The notes: generated by a model from the sequence alone, not told the origin. DNA of 6,734 bases from Gammaproteobacteria bacterium (GCA_027001525.1 JALTMR010000161.1:1-6734); one strand, 5' to 3'. Shown: positions 1-5,631, numbered from the stretch's first letter. Program-made: numbers and translations.

Positions 1-2
1 AC

Positions 3-392
3 CGCCTGCACATCCTGATCGCCGAGGACAACGCCATCAACCAGCGGGTGGTGCAAGGCATGTTAAAGAAACTCGGCCACAGCGCAGATGTAGTATCCAA
101 CGGCGTCGAGGCGGTTGAAGCCGTAAGGAGCCACCACTACGACCTGGTACTCATGGACTGCCAAATGCCCGAGATGGATGGCTATGAAGCCACGCGACGC
201 ATCAGACAAAACGAGGGCGAGAGCCGCCACACACTCATCATGGCGCTGACGGCCAACGCCATGGCGGGTGATGAGGAGAAATGCCTGGCAGCGACGATGG
301 ATGACTATATTCCCAAGCCGCTGAAGTTTGACCATCTCAGCAACACACTAAAAAAATGGGCCACCGCCCTCCACCCACCGATGGAAAAATAG
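3..392 (+). CDS. Receiver (REC) domain, C-terminal part of a probable hybrid histidine kinase (5' partial)
   Basis: The frame is open from the left edge to TAG at 390-392, giving about 129 residues that form one CheY-like receiver domain. It starts with the acidic pocket in the context ILIAEDNAINQ. The phospho-acceptor Asp is the codon at 156-158 (VLMDCQMPEMDG), and the conserved Lys is at 315-317 (YIPKPL). The AEDNxxNQ and MDCQMPxMDG wording is typical of the C-terminal receiver of hybrid sensor kinases such as BarA- or LuxQ-type proteins, so the sensor, HisKA and ATPase parts should lie upstream of the window. That is inference, because a stand-alone receiver cannot be excluded. An internal GTG at 48 is not a credible start because it would remove the acidic pocket. 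The gene ends 3 bases before an Hpt gene and is probably cotranscribed with it. Expected role: relay phosphate from the kinase His to its own Asp and then to an Hpt His. Confidence 0.9.
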   Translation, partial: RLHILIAEDNAINQRVVQGMLKKLGHSADVVSNGVEAVEAVRSHHYDLVLMDCQMPEMDGYEATRRIRQNEGESRHTLIMALTANAMAGDEEKCLAATMDDYIPKPLKFDHLSNTLKKWATALHPPMEK

Positions 393-395
393 ATC

Positions 396-746
396 ATGCC
401 CAGTGACGCGCACCAAAACCAGCCTCTCATCGATCCCGACATCTTTGCGGAAGTGGGTGAAATCGTCGGTGATGAACTGAGCGGATTGCTCAACAAATAC
501 ATTGAAGATGCCGATCTACACCTGAGCAAGCTGTCCGCCGCAGCTCAGGCAATGGAGCTACACACCATCAGCGAAGTCACCCATACCTTTGGCACCGCCA
601 GCGCGCACATGGGGTTTATGCGTCTGCACACGTTATTGAGATCTGTAGAAATCATGGCCAACCAAGAAGAAGCCGCAAACTACCCCGACCTGATCGCATC
701 GATTCAGCGCTGCTATCAGGCGCTGCTCATCGAACTCGGGCGCTAA
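396..746 (+). CDS. Small stand-alone Hpt (histidine phosphotransfer) protein with atypical active-site motif
   Basis: This 116-residue protein is the usual length for a single four-helix Hpt domain. The helical pattern fits: an N-terminal helix around 14-25 (DPDIFAEVGEIVGDE), a second around 30-50, the phospho-His helix around 55-72, and a last helix from about 90 to 113. The likely phospho-acceptor is His63 in THTFGTASAHMG. The family consensus is HxLKGSSxxxG. His, one Ser and the distal Gly are kept, but the Lys at +3 is Gly66, the Gly at +4 is Thr67 and the Ser at +5 is Ala68. The ATG lies 3 bases after the previous stop, with no clear Shine-Dalgarno beyond a weak purine run (GGAAAAATAGA) inside the end of the upstream gene, so translation may be coupled. 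The flanking receiver proteins suggest it passes phosphate from the hybrid kinase to the REC domain of the next gene. Identity as Hpt is well supported by fold pattern and context; full activity is less certain. Confidence 0.82.
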   Translation: MPSDAHQNQPLIDPDIFAEVGEIVGDELSGLLNKYIEDADLHLSKLSAAAQAMELHTISEVTHTFGTASAHMGFMRLHTLLRSVEIMANQEEAANYPDLIASIQRCYQALLIELGR

Positions 747-756
747 CGCGATCCCC

Positions 757-2820
757 ATGACCCCGTTTGATTCGCCAGGGCAGTCCCAGCGCATCGACAT
801 CCTCGTGGTGGATGATGAGCCGATCACCCGGACGCTGATCAAGGCCCACCTGGAAAAAGCGGGCTATGGCGTTATCGAAGCCACCGATGGCGAAACCGGC
901 CTGGCGCAGTACGACCAACACACCCCGACCCTGATCCTGCTGGACGTCATGATGCCGGTGATGAACGGCTACGACACCTGTGTCGAACTGCGAAAACGCA
1001 TTAGCGACCAGTCCCTGCCCATTTTAATGCTCACCGGGCTCAATGAGATGAATGCCATTGAGAGAGCCTTTCAGTCCGGTGCCACCGATTTCATCACCAA
1101 ACCCCTCAACTGGCCCATTCTGACCCAGCGCATTCGTTACGCCCTGCGAGACCGCCGCCAGTTCCTTGAACTGCAGGAGAAACAACACCTGCTGAGCGAA
1201 GCCCAGCGCATTGCCAAAATGGGCTACCTCTATATCGACGTCTCCAACTGGCAAATCACGCTGTCTGCCGAGGTGGCAGAGATTATTGGCATCCCCCATC
1301 ACAACGAAATCGACTTAAACCAACTTCAGACCCTGCTCACCGAACCCGACTGCCAACGCCTGCTGCAAAACATTAACCAGGCGATCCGCAACAACGGCCA
1401 GTACCTGCTGGACCACAAACTGCGGCTACCCAACGGGCAGGAGAAGGTTATTCTGCAACGGGGAGAGATGCGCCAGGAACACGGCCGCCGAGTCATCTAC
1501 GCAACGTTGCAGGACATTACCGAACAGGCCAAGGCGGAAGAGCGGCTGCTCTATCACAGCTATTACGATGTTCTCACCAGCCTGCCCAACCGCAAGCTGT
1601 TTGAGAGCAACATCATGGAGCAGATCGACAAGCAAACAGCCTGCGCGGTGATGTTTATCGGCATTGACCGGTTTAAGGCCATCAACGATTCGCTGGGCCA
1701 CCGCAATGGCGACAAGGTACTTAAAGAGATCGCCAATCGCATCACACCCTATCAGCAGCAGGGTTACCGGGTCGCCCGTTTCAGTGGCGACACCTTCGCC
1801 ATCCTGCTGCCCAATACCGACACAAACCAGCATCAGGCCGATGACCTGGCCCAGGAGATACTCTCCCTCATGGAGGTGCCGCTGGAAGCTCAGGGCCACG
1901 AACTGGTGCTTCACGGCAGCATCGGCATCGCCCTCTACCCCCGGGAGGCCGATACGCTGGACAAACTGCTGCTCGGCGCAGACATCGCCATGAACCTGGC
2001 CAAAGGCAATGGCGGCAACCAATACCGCTACTTCTCCACCACCATGGACACCGATGCCCAGCAACGCCTGGCCCTGGAGGAGGATCTCAGAAAAGCCCTG
2101 CGAAACGGCGAATTCGAACTCTACTACCAGCCCCAATACAACGCCCGCAGCAGGAAAATTGTCGGTGTCGAGGCTCTCATCCGCTGGCACCACCCCACCC
2201 AGGGCATGATCCCGCCAGCGCTGTTTATTCCACTGGCGGAAGAGACCGGGCTGGTGACACAACTGGGCGAGTGGGTACTCTACACGGCGGCCCAACAGGG
2301 AGTGCACTGGCACAAGGCAGGCCACGCCATTCGCCTCGGCGTTAACCTGTCGGCCAAACAGCTGGCATTAAGCCATTTTCAGGATCTGGTGCAGGATGTA
2401 CTGCGCCACACGAAAATTTCCCCCGCCCTGCTGGAGCTGGAGATTACTGAAAGCATGGCGGTCAGCGACTTTGACAACACCATTCAGACCCTGGACCAGA
2501 TCCGTAGCCTCGACGTCAAAATCTCCATGGATGACTTCGGCACCGGCTACTCCTCACTGAGCTACCTCCAGCAACTGCCATTGAACACGCTGAAAATCGA
2601 TCGCGCCTTTATCAAGGACATCACGGCCGATGGCCGCAACGGTGAAATCGCCAAAGCGATTATTGCCATGTCCAAAAGCCTCAATCTGCACATCATCGCC
2701 GAAGGTATTGAGACTGCCGGGCAGTACGACTACCTGCGCCACCACGGTGCAGACGAGATTCAGGGCTTCTATTTCAGCAAACCGCTCCCCGTCTCGGCAT
2801 TCAACAAACTGCTGCGCTGA
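757..2820 (+). CDS. Response regulator with REC-PAS-GGDEF-EAL domains; probable c-di-GMP phosphodiesterase with degenerate GGDEF
   Basis: This 687-residue cytoplasmic protein has no membrane segment. Domains in order: REC (about 12-130) with acidic pair Asp19/Asp20, phospho-acceptor Asp63, Thr93 and Lys115; a PAS domain (about 148-257) ending in the usual LQDITEQ; a GGDEF domain (about 265-425); and an EAL domain (about 438-687). The GGDEF signature is SGDTF (343-347). The first metal-ligand Asp is Gly302 (FIGIDRFK), while guanine-contact residues Asn310 and Asp319 remain, and there is no RxxD I-site (QQGY at 334-337). Diguanylate cyclase activity is therefore unlikely. The EAL side is intact: EALIR at 472-476, Asn530, Glu562, DDFGTGYSS with Asp592/Asp593, Lys613, AEGIET with Glu649, and QGF at 669-671. 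The expected reaction is c-di-GMP to pGpG, with the GGDEF perhaps sensing GTP. The ATG at 757 is the only suitable start; the next in-frame candidates (GTG at 805) fall inside REC. It lies 10 bases after the Hpt gene, its presumed phosphodonor. Length and layout resemble FimX, but FimX has a degenerate EAL. Confidence 0.95.
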   Translation: MTPFDSPGQSQRIDILVVDDEPITRTLIKAHLEKAGYGVIEATDGETGLAQYDQHTPTLILLDVMMPVMNGYDTCVELRKRISDQSLPILMLTGLNEMNAIERAFQSGATDFITKPLNWPILTQRIRYALRDRRQFLELQEKQHLLSEAQRIAKMGYLYIDVSNWQITLSAEVAEIIGIPHHNEIDLNQLQTLLTEPDCQRLLQNINQAIRNNGQYLLDHKLRLPNGQEKVILQRGEMRQEHGRRVIYATLQDITEQAKAEERLLYHSYYDVLTSLPNRKLFESNIMEQIDKQTACAVMFIGIDRFKAINDSLGHRNGDKVLKEIANRITPYQQQGYRVARFSGDTFAILLPNTDTNQHQADDLAQEILSLMEVPLEAQGHELVLHGSIGIALYPREADTLDKLLLGADIAMNLAKGNGGNQYRYFSTTMDTDAQQRLALEEDLRKALRNGEFELYYQPQYNARSRKIVGVEALIRWHHPTQGMIPPALFIPLAEETGLVTQLGEWVLYTAAQQGVHWHKAGHAIRLGVNLSAKQLALSHFQDLVQDVLRHTKISPALLELEITESMAVSDFDNTIQTLDQIRSLDVKISMDDFGTGYSSLSYLQQLPLNTLKIDRAFIKDITADGRNGEIAKAIIAMSKSLNLHIIAEGIETAGQYDYLRHHGADEIQGFYFSKPLPVSAFNKLLR

Positions 2821-2824
2821 CAAC

Positions 2825-2849
2825 GGCGATAAGCCACGGCTTTTACGCC
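2825..2849. terminator. Imperfect inverted repeat at the convergent gene junction; possible weak bidirectional terminator
   Basis: Between the converging EAL and RES genes the arms GGCGATAAGCC and GGCTTTTACGCC can pair, with a small gap and a very tight loop, and the repeat overlaps the toxin TAA. The four Ts lie inside the right arm rather than after it, so it is not a classic intrinsic terminator on either strand. A shorter AAGC-CACG-GCTT hairpin followed by TT is an alternative on the + strand. The position between two convergent stops is what makes a termination role plausible. Confidence 0.3.
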
Positions 2850-3595
2850 ACAGCGGCGGGAAACTGGCCGTCGATCAGATAATCCGTCAGCGCAAACTCA
2901 TGAATATCACTGTGTGAATCAGCGTAAAAACTCACCCTCTGCGCCGTCGTCTCGCACAACCAGGGCTGCGGATTGACAGGGCGGGTGGAGACCAGCGCCT
3001 GGGCTGAAAAAAGCGCGACGTTGATTCCCCGGTCGCCATCCCGCGCCGAGATAAACTCAACCGCCTCCACCCCCGCCTCGCGCAGTTGCACGCCTAACTG
3101 CTGAGTCGCTGCGTAGCTTGAGCGATGAACCAGCCAATCCTCATGCTCATCGAAGGGGGGCTTGTGCAGTTTCAGGCCTCGCTGCGTTTTGTAAAGCGCC
3201 TGAAACGCGGTGTGCTGGGTGAGGAGCTTGCCGGAGGGGGGTGACGTTGCCATCCCCTGCCAAAAGAGAAAACGGTAGTAGGCCGTCTCGGCAAAGGCGG
3301 TAGGCAACGCCAGTGAGCCGTAGAACAGGCTACGTTCAAAGCGGGTGCCGAAACGCGAGCCATGGGGCAGCGGCGGATAACGAAAGGGGGTGGCCAGCAA
3401 CCAGTGCAGGTTCTCGGTGCCCGGCGGCCGGGGCGGTTTTGTCTGCTCCAGCATCTCTTCGAGCAGGCCCTGCTCTTCAAAACCTTCCACCAGCGCGTTG
3501 GTGGCGATCTGTTCCTGACTCTCGACGACGCGCGTTAACTTGCCGCTGCAAAAACCGGGGGAGATGAGATCCTGGCACGCCGCCCAGATGTCCAT
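2843..3595 (-). CDS. RES-domain toxin (NAD+-degrading family) of a RES/Xre toxin-antitoxin pair
   Basis: This 250-residue cytoplasmic protein belongs to the RES family. The namesake residues can be placed: Arg81 (GSRFG) with Tyr92 (FYGS), Glu103 (AFAETAYYR) and Ser159/Ser160 (HRSSYAATQQLG). Characterised members fold like ADP-ribosyltransferases and destroy NAD+ by hydrolysis or phosphorolysis, stopping growth until the antitoxin blocks the active site. The N-terminal region before the core (TRVVESQEQIATNALVE, residues 21-37) matches my memory of the longer RES proteins, so the gene looks full length. The reading frame opens GTG-ATG. I chose the ATG at 3595-3593, which overlaps the antitoxin stop by one base (TGATG); GTG at 3598 would give 251 residues and a 4-base overlap. 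An AAGG lies 4 bases before the ATG. The overlap suggests coupled translation from one mRNA with the antitoxin upstream. Family and pairing are confident; NAD+ as substrate is inferred from the family. Confidence 0.92.
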   Translation of the reverse strand: MDIWAACQDLISPGFCSGKLTRVVESQEQIATNALVEGFEEQGLLEEMLEQTKPPRPPGTENLHWLLATPFRYPPLPHGSRFGTRFERSLFYGSLALPTAFAETAYYRFLFWQGMATSPPSGKLLTQHTAFQALYKTQRGLKLHKPPFDEHEDWLVHRSSYAATQQLGVQLREAGVEAVEFISARDGDRGINVALFSAQALVSTRPVNPQPWLCETTAQRVSFYADSHSDIHEFALTDYLIDGQFPAAVA

Positions 3596-3951
3596 CACAC
3601 CTTGCCGCGCATCGCATCCAGGTACTCAAGCACCTGATTCAGGCCCTGCACAGATTGAATCTGTTCGGCCGGCACGCCCCCGGTGTGCCGGTTCTCCGTG
3701 TGCATCCAGTGTTTCATGTCTGCCGCCTTGCCGCCCACCAGAACGTAAAGGCTGCGGTAACAGCGAATCAGCAACAACGCCAACTCACCCGCCTTGCTCG
3801 TCGGCTCAAGGCCGCGGGGAATGGAGGTGCGATCTTTACCGATCACCTTCCCCAACACCACCTGGGAGATCCCCAGCGCCCGACCGGCATTCAAAAGCGC
3901 CTTGGACAACACCTGGGGCTGATCAACAACAGCGTGCTCTATGGCAGACAT
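3595..3951 (-). CDS. Xre/MbcA/ParS-family antitoxin of the RES toxin (DUF2384-type)
   Basis: The product has 118 residues. The N-terminal half (about 12-50) reads as a helix-turn-helix of the Xre-MbcA-ParS type (SKALLNAGRALGISQVVLGK, then KDRTSIPR). The C-terminal half carries the family signature: LLLIRCYRSLYVLVGG (60-74), W82 with MHTENRHTGG, and the ending VQGLNQVLEYLDAMRGKV (101-118). In characterised pairs this C-terminal tail enters the toxin active site, and the HTH represses the operon. The frame opens GTG (3954) then ATG (3951). ATG at 3951 is preferred because GAGG at 3962-3959 sits 7 bases upstream, a better spacing than for the GTG. It is the first gene of a two-gene operon with the toxin downstream, the usual order for this family. 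A candidate promoter and overlapping palindromes lie directly upstream, consistent with autorepression, which is inferred here. Confidence 0.92.
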   Translation of the reverse strand: MSAIEHAVVDQPQVLSKALLNAGRALGISQVVLGKVIGKDRTSIPRGLEPTSKAGELALLLIRCYRSLYVLVGGKAADMKHWMHTENRHTGGVPAEQIQSVQGLNQVLEYLDAMRGKV

Positions 3952-3958
3952 CACATCA

Positions 3959-3962
3959 CCTC
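3959..3962 (-). promoter_or_regulatory. Ribosome binding site of the antitoxin gene
   Basis: GAGG, followed by TG, reads on the minus strand 7 bases before the ATG at 3951. This spacing decides the start in favour of the ATG over the GTG three bases upstream. Another ATG closer to the GAGG is followed at once by TGA and cannot be used. Confidence 0.65.
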
Positions 3963-3966
3963 ACAA

Positions 3967-3975
3967 ATGACTCAT
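3967..3975. promoter_or_regulatory. Perfect 9-bp palindrome ATGAcTCAT in the antitoxin leader; possible operator
   Basis: Two exact 4-base arms surround one central base, just downstream of the candidate -10 element and around the expected transcription start of the toxin-antitoxin operon. Its place fits an operator for the Xre-type antitoxin, but such a short repeat is common by chance and no protein-binding evidence is available. Confidence 0.3.
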
Positions 3976-3980
3976 ATACA

Positions 3981-3998
3981 CAATATCGGCCATTATTG
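3981..3998. promoter_or_regulatory. Imperfect 18-bp palindrome covering the -10 region; candidate operator of the toxin-antitoxin operon
   Basis: CAATATCGGCCATTATTG pairs at 7 of 9 positions: outer arms CAATA/TATTG and a GG/CC centre, with two mismatches between. It covers the proposed -10 hexamer and part of the spacer, so a bound dimer would block RNA polymerase. Xre-MbcA-ParS antitoxins often repress their own operons through palindromes at the promoter; assignment here is by position only. Confidence 0.4.
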
Positions 3999-4010
3999 AT
4001 GAATTTGCAA
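3982..4010 (-). promoter_or_regulatory. Candidate sigma70 promoter of the antitoxin-toxin operon
   Basis: On the minus strand TTGCAA (4010-4005, 4 of 6 to consensus) is followed after 17 bases by GATATT (3987-3982, 4 of 6). Transcription would start near 3975, giving a leader of about 25 bases with the GAGG ribosome site. Spacing and position are good; the hexamers are moderate. It lies just downstream of the terminator that ends the preceding minus-strand gene, so the pair appears to be its own transcription unit. Confidence 0.5.
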
Positions 4011-4035
4011 CACACCCACACCCTCCACAGGCAAT

Positions 4036-4071
4036 AAAAAAGCCGGGCAGCACAATTGAGTGCTTCCCGGC
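4036..4071 (-). terminator. Strong rho-independent terminator after the NmrA-like gene
   Basis: On the minus strand a hairpin with arms GCCGGGAAGCAC and GTGCTGCCCGGC (one mismatch, six-base loop) is followed directly by six Ts (4041-4036). The outer 6 base pairs are almost all G:C. It begins 33 bases after the stop of the NmrA-like gene and ends about 26 bases before the -35 of the toxin-antitoxin promoter, so it separates the two units. On the + strand the T-run is absent, so it is directional. Confidence 0.92.
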
Positions 4072-4104
4072 ATCAACAGCAGCCCATCTAAATGGGGCGA
4101 CGAA

Positions 4105-4968
4105 TTAGCTGGACCACTGCTTGGTCAGGGCCGTGACGAAATCAGCAAAGGTGCGTGGCTCGTGGCCAATCACAGCCTTCTGTTTCTCCAGCGCTTCGGC
4201 CGAAGCCTTCAAGCCATGCTTCTGGAAGAAGTCGTACATGATCTTGAAATCGTTCACCATCCAGGCCTGCATCATGTGCTGCGCCTGCTTGGCCCAGGCC
4301 TCCAGGTCATCACCGGCGTAACGGATTTCACGTCCCAGCTGCCTGCTGAACTCGGCGGCAATGCTTTCACCTGTCCAGACATCAGGGCCATGAATTGAGA
4401 ACTCCTGATTATCGAAATCATCACAGGTCAGCGCATTGACCGCAGCATCGGCCACATCCCGCGAGTCCACCCGGTTCAAACCGACATTGCCCAGCGGCTG
4501 CGGATAGGTGCCGTAGCTCATAATGGCAGCCTGGCCCCACTGGTCATTTTGAAAGAAATTGTTGGCACGCAAAATCGTGTGCGTAATGCCACTCTCTTTC
4601 AGGGCCTTTTCAATCAGCACCTTGTTGCGAAAGTGCGGCACGCGATCGGCCCCCTCAGGCAGCGGCACAGAGAGATAGACAATTTTCTTTACCCCGGCAG
4701 CCTGGGCCGCTTTGATGGCGTTACGGCCCATCTGAATTTCGTTCTGACTCAAGGGGCTGATCAAAAAGAGTGCCTCGACACCCGAGAAGGCGCTGCTCAG
4801 GGTGCCGAAAGCGACCAGATCACCCACCACCCCTTCGGCCCCACCGGGAAAATTATCAAACTTGGCTTCGTAGCGGCTCATGCCCCGCACGGCGACACCC
4901 TTGCCCGCCAGACCGGCCAGCACGCTGCGCCCTACACTCCCTGTTGCACCAACTACCAGTGTTGTCAT
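4105..4968 (-). CDS. NmrA-like atypical short-chain dehydrogenase/reductase, NAD(P)-binding
   Basis: This 287-residue protein of the atypical SDR/NmrA group is close to the usual length for the family. The N-terminus MTTLVVGATGSVGRSVL holds the dinucleotide-binding GxxGxxG (Gly7, Gly10, Gly13), followed by a second strand with Arg28/Arg32 that could favour NADP(H). The 68-100 region (FLISPLSQ, then AAGVKKIVYLS) and the segment HFRNKVLIEKALKESGITHT (112-131) followed by ILRANNFFQN (132-141) are characteristic of the NmrA-like, QorB and azoreductase-type subgroup. Known relatives are NAD(P)H:quinone or azo reductases or redox-sensing regulators without catalysis; the exact role here is not determinable. 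The frame extends upstream to 5010, but the ATG at 4968 is preferred: AGGAG lies 6 bases upstream and the Rossmann motif starts immediately. A strong terminator follows. It lies 72 bases downstream of the ThiE-like gene on the same strand; a weak promoter between them may make it independent. Confidence 0.92.
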   Translation of the reverse strand: MTTLVVGATGSVGRSVLAGLAGKGVAVRGMSRYEAKFDNFPGGAEGVVGDLVAFGTLSSAFSGVEALFLISPLSQNEIQMGRNAIKAAQAAGVKKIVYLSVPLPEGADRVPHFRNKVLIEKALKESGITHTILRANNFFQNDQWGQAAIMSYGTYPQPLGNVGLNRVDSRDVADAAVNALTCDDFDNQEFSIHGPDVWTGESIAAEFSRQLGREIRYAGDDLEAWAKQAQHMMQAWMVNDFKIMYDFFQKHGLKASAEALEKQKAVIGHEPRTFADFVTALTKQWSS

Positions 4969-4974
4969 CTGTAT

Positions 4975-4979
4975 CTCCT
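4975..4979 (-). promoter_or_regulatory. Ribosome binding site fixing the start of the NmrA-like gene
   Basis: AGGAG lies 6 bases before the ATG at 4968-4966 on the minus strand. It is the best Shine-Dalgarno in the window and shows that the upstream in-frame ATG at 5010, which would add 14 residues before the Rossmann fold, is not the real start. Confidence 0.85.
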
Positions 4980-5008
4980 GAAAAAGACCGAAAAATAGTG
5001 ATCGCGAC

Positions 5009-5037
5009 ATTATGACGCATTCATGGCAGCAGTTCAG
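5009..5037 (-). promoter_or_regulatory. Weak candidate promoter of the NmrA-like gene
   Basis: On the minus strand CATAAT (5014-5009, 5 of 6 to the -10 consensus) follows CTGAAC (5037-5032, 3 of 6 to the -35) by 17 bases. Transcription would begin near 5002, leaving a leader of about 34 bases. An imperfect repeat ATGA-N5-TCAT (5012-5024) overlaps it. The -35 is poor, so read-through from the ThiE-like gene is an alternative. Confidence 0.35.
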
Positions 5038-5040
5038 CGC

Positions 5041-5607
5041 CTAATAACAGCGACGCCCCGCAATCCCCTGCGCCCCGGCCTGCCGTGCGTCCTCGGCATC
5101 GGCGGCGCTGACACCCCCCAAAGCGAAGACCGGAATAGCAAGCTGGGCCACTATCCGGGCAAAAGACGACCAGCCGATGGGCTCCAGGTCGGGATGAGCC
5201 TTGGTGTACTTCACTGGCGACAACACCGCAAAACTGGCCCCGATCTGCTCTGCTCGTTTCAACGCTGCCAATGAATGGCCCGAGGCGGCCACCAGATAGC
5301 TATCGGGCAGCGGCCGCGAGTCACAAGCAGAAAAAGCCTTACTGTCGAGATGAAGACCATCGGCACCGACACGTTTCACCATATCGGCCGGTGCATTAAG
5401 CAGCACTTTGCCGTCGTAGCGGCGCACCAGCGCCACCACCCGCAAGGCCAGTGATCGATACGCCTCTGCGGCCAACCCTTTGGCACGAAACTGCACCAGT
5501 CGAACCCCCGCAGCCAAATGTGACTCCAGTGCAGCCAGAAAATGCTCCTCGGTTTCGCTGGACGAATCAAAGGCAGGCATCACGAAATAGTGTGAGGGCA
5601 GAGACAT
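5041..5607 (-). CDS. ThiE/TenI-like TIM-barrel protein, stand-alone; probably not a canonical thiamine phosphate synthase
   Basis: This 188-residue protein has the order of motifs of the thiamine monophosphate synthase/TenI family: VQFRAK (38-43), LLNAPAD (69-75), GADGLHLDSK (81-90), AASGHS (107-112), FAVLSPVKYTKAHP (126-139), FALGGVS (161-167) and GAQGIAG near the end. It most resembles the C-terminal ThiE-like half of Nudix-ThiE fusion proteins of Gammaproteobacteria (compare LSPV..T..HP..LGW and ALGG). No Nudix (MutT) domain is encoded here: the 130 bases upstream are intergenic. True ThiE enzymes have an N-D pair and a GQED motif whose aspartates bind the Mg-pyrophosphate; here these are Asn71-Ala72 and HLDSK, so TMP synthesis is doubtful. 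ATG at 5607 is chosen; ATG at 5619 would add four residues, and the ATG at 5679 lies within the proposed promoter. None has a clear Shine-Dalgarno. Family membership is confident, function unknown. Confidence 0.85.
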   Translation of the reverse strand: MSLPSHYFVMPAFDSSSETEEHFLAALESHLAAGVRLVQFRAKGLAAEAYRSLALRVVALVRRYDGKVLLNAPADMVKRVGADGLHLDSKAFSACDSRPLPDSYLVAASGHSLAALKRAEQIGASFAVLSPVKYTKAHPDLEPIGWSSFARIVAQLAIPVFALGGVSAADAEDARQAGAQGIAGRRCY

Positions 5608-5631
5608 AGAGCAACGCATCCATAGAGTAGA

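Noticed and set aside
1426..2325. Long antisense open frame (299 codons) inside the GGDEF-EAL gene
   Set aside because: It lies opposite a clearly real domain-encoding gene, has no recognisable domain or ribosome site, and is the kind of frame GC-rich coding DNA produces by codon bias.
3540..4037. Plus-strand open frame across the antitoxin gene
   Set aside because: Its product is low in complexity (Pro, Ser, Arg rich) and it overlaps the well-supported minus-strand antitoxin and promoter.
4060..4398. Plus-strand open frame starting within the terminator
   Set aside because: It lies opposite the NmrA-like gene and begins inside a terminator hairpin; no domain is recognisable.
4969..5010. 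Upstream start for the NmrA-like protein at 5010
   Set aside because: The AGGAG site at 4975-4979 and the Rossmann motif position point to ATG at 4968; the added 14 residues look like leader sequence.
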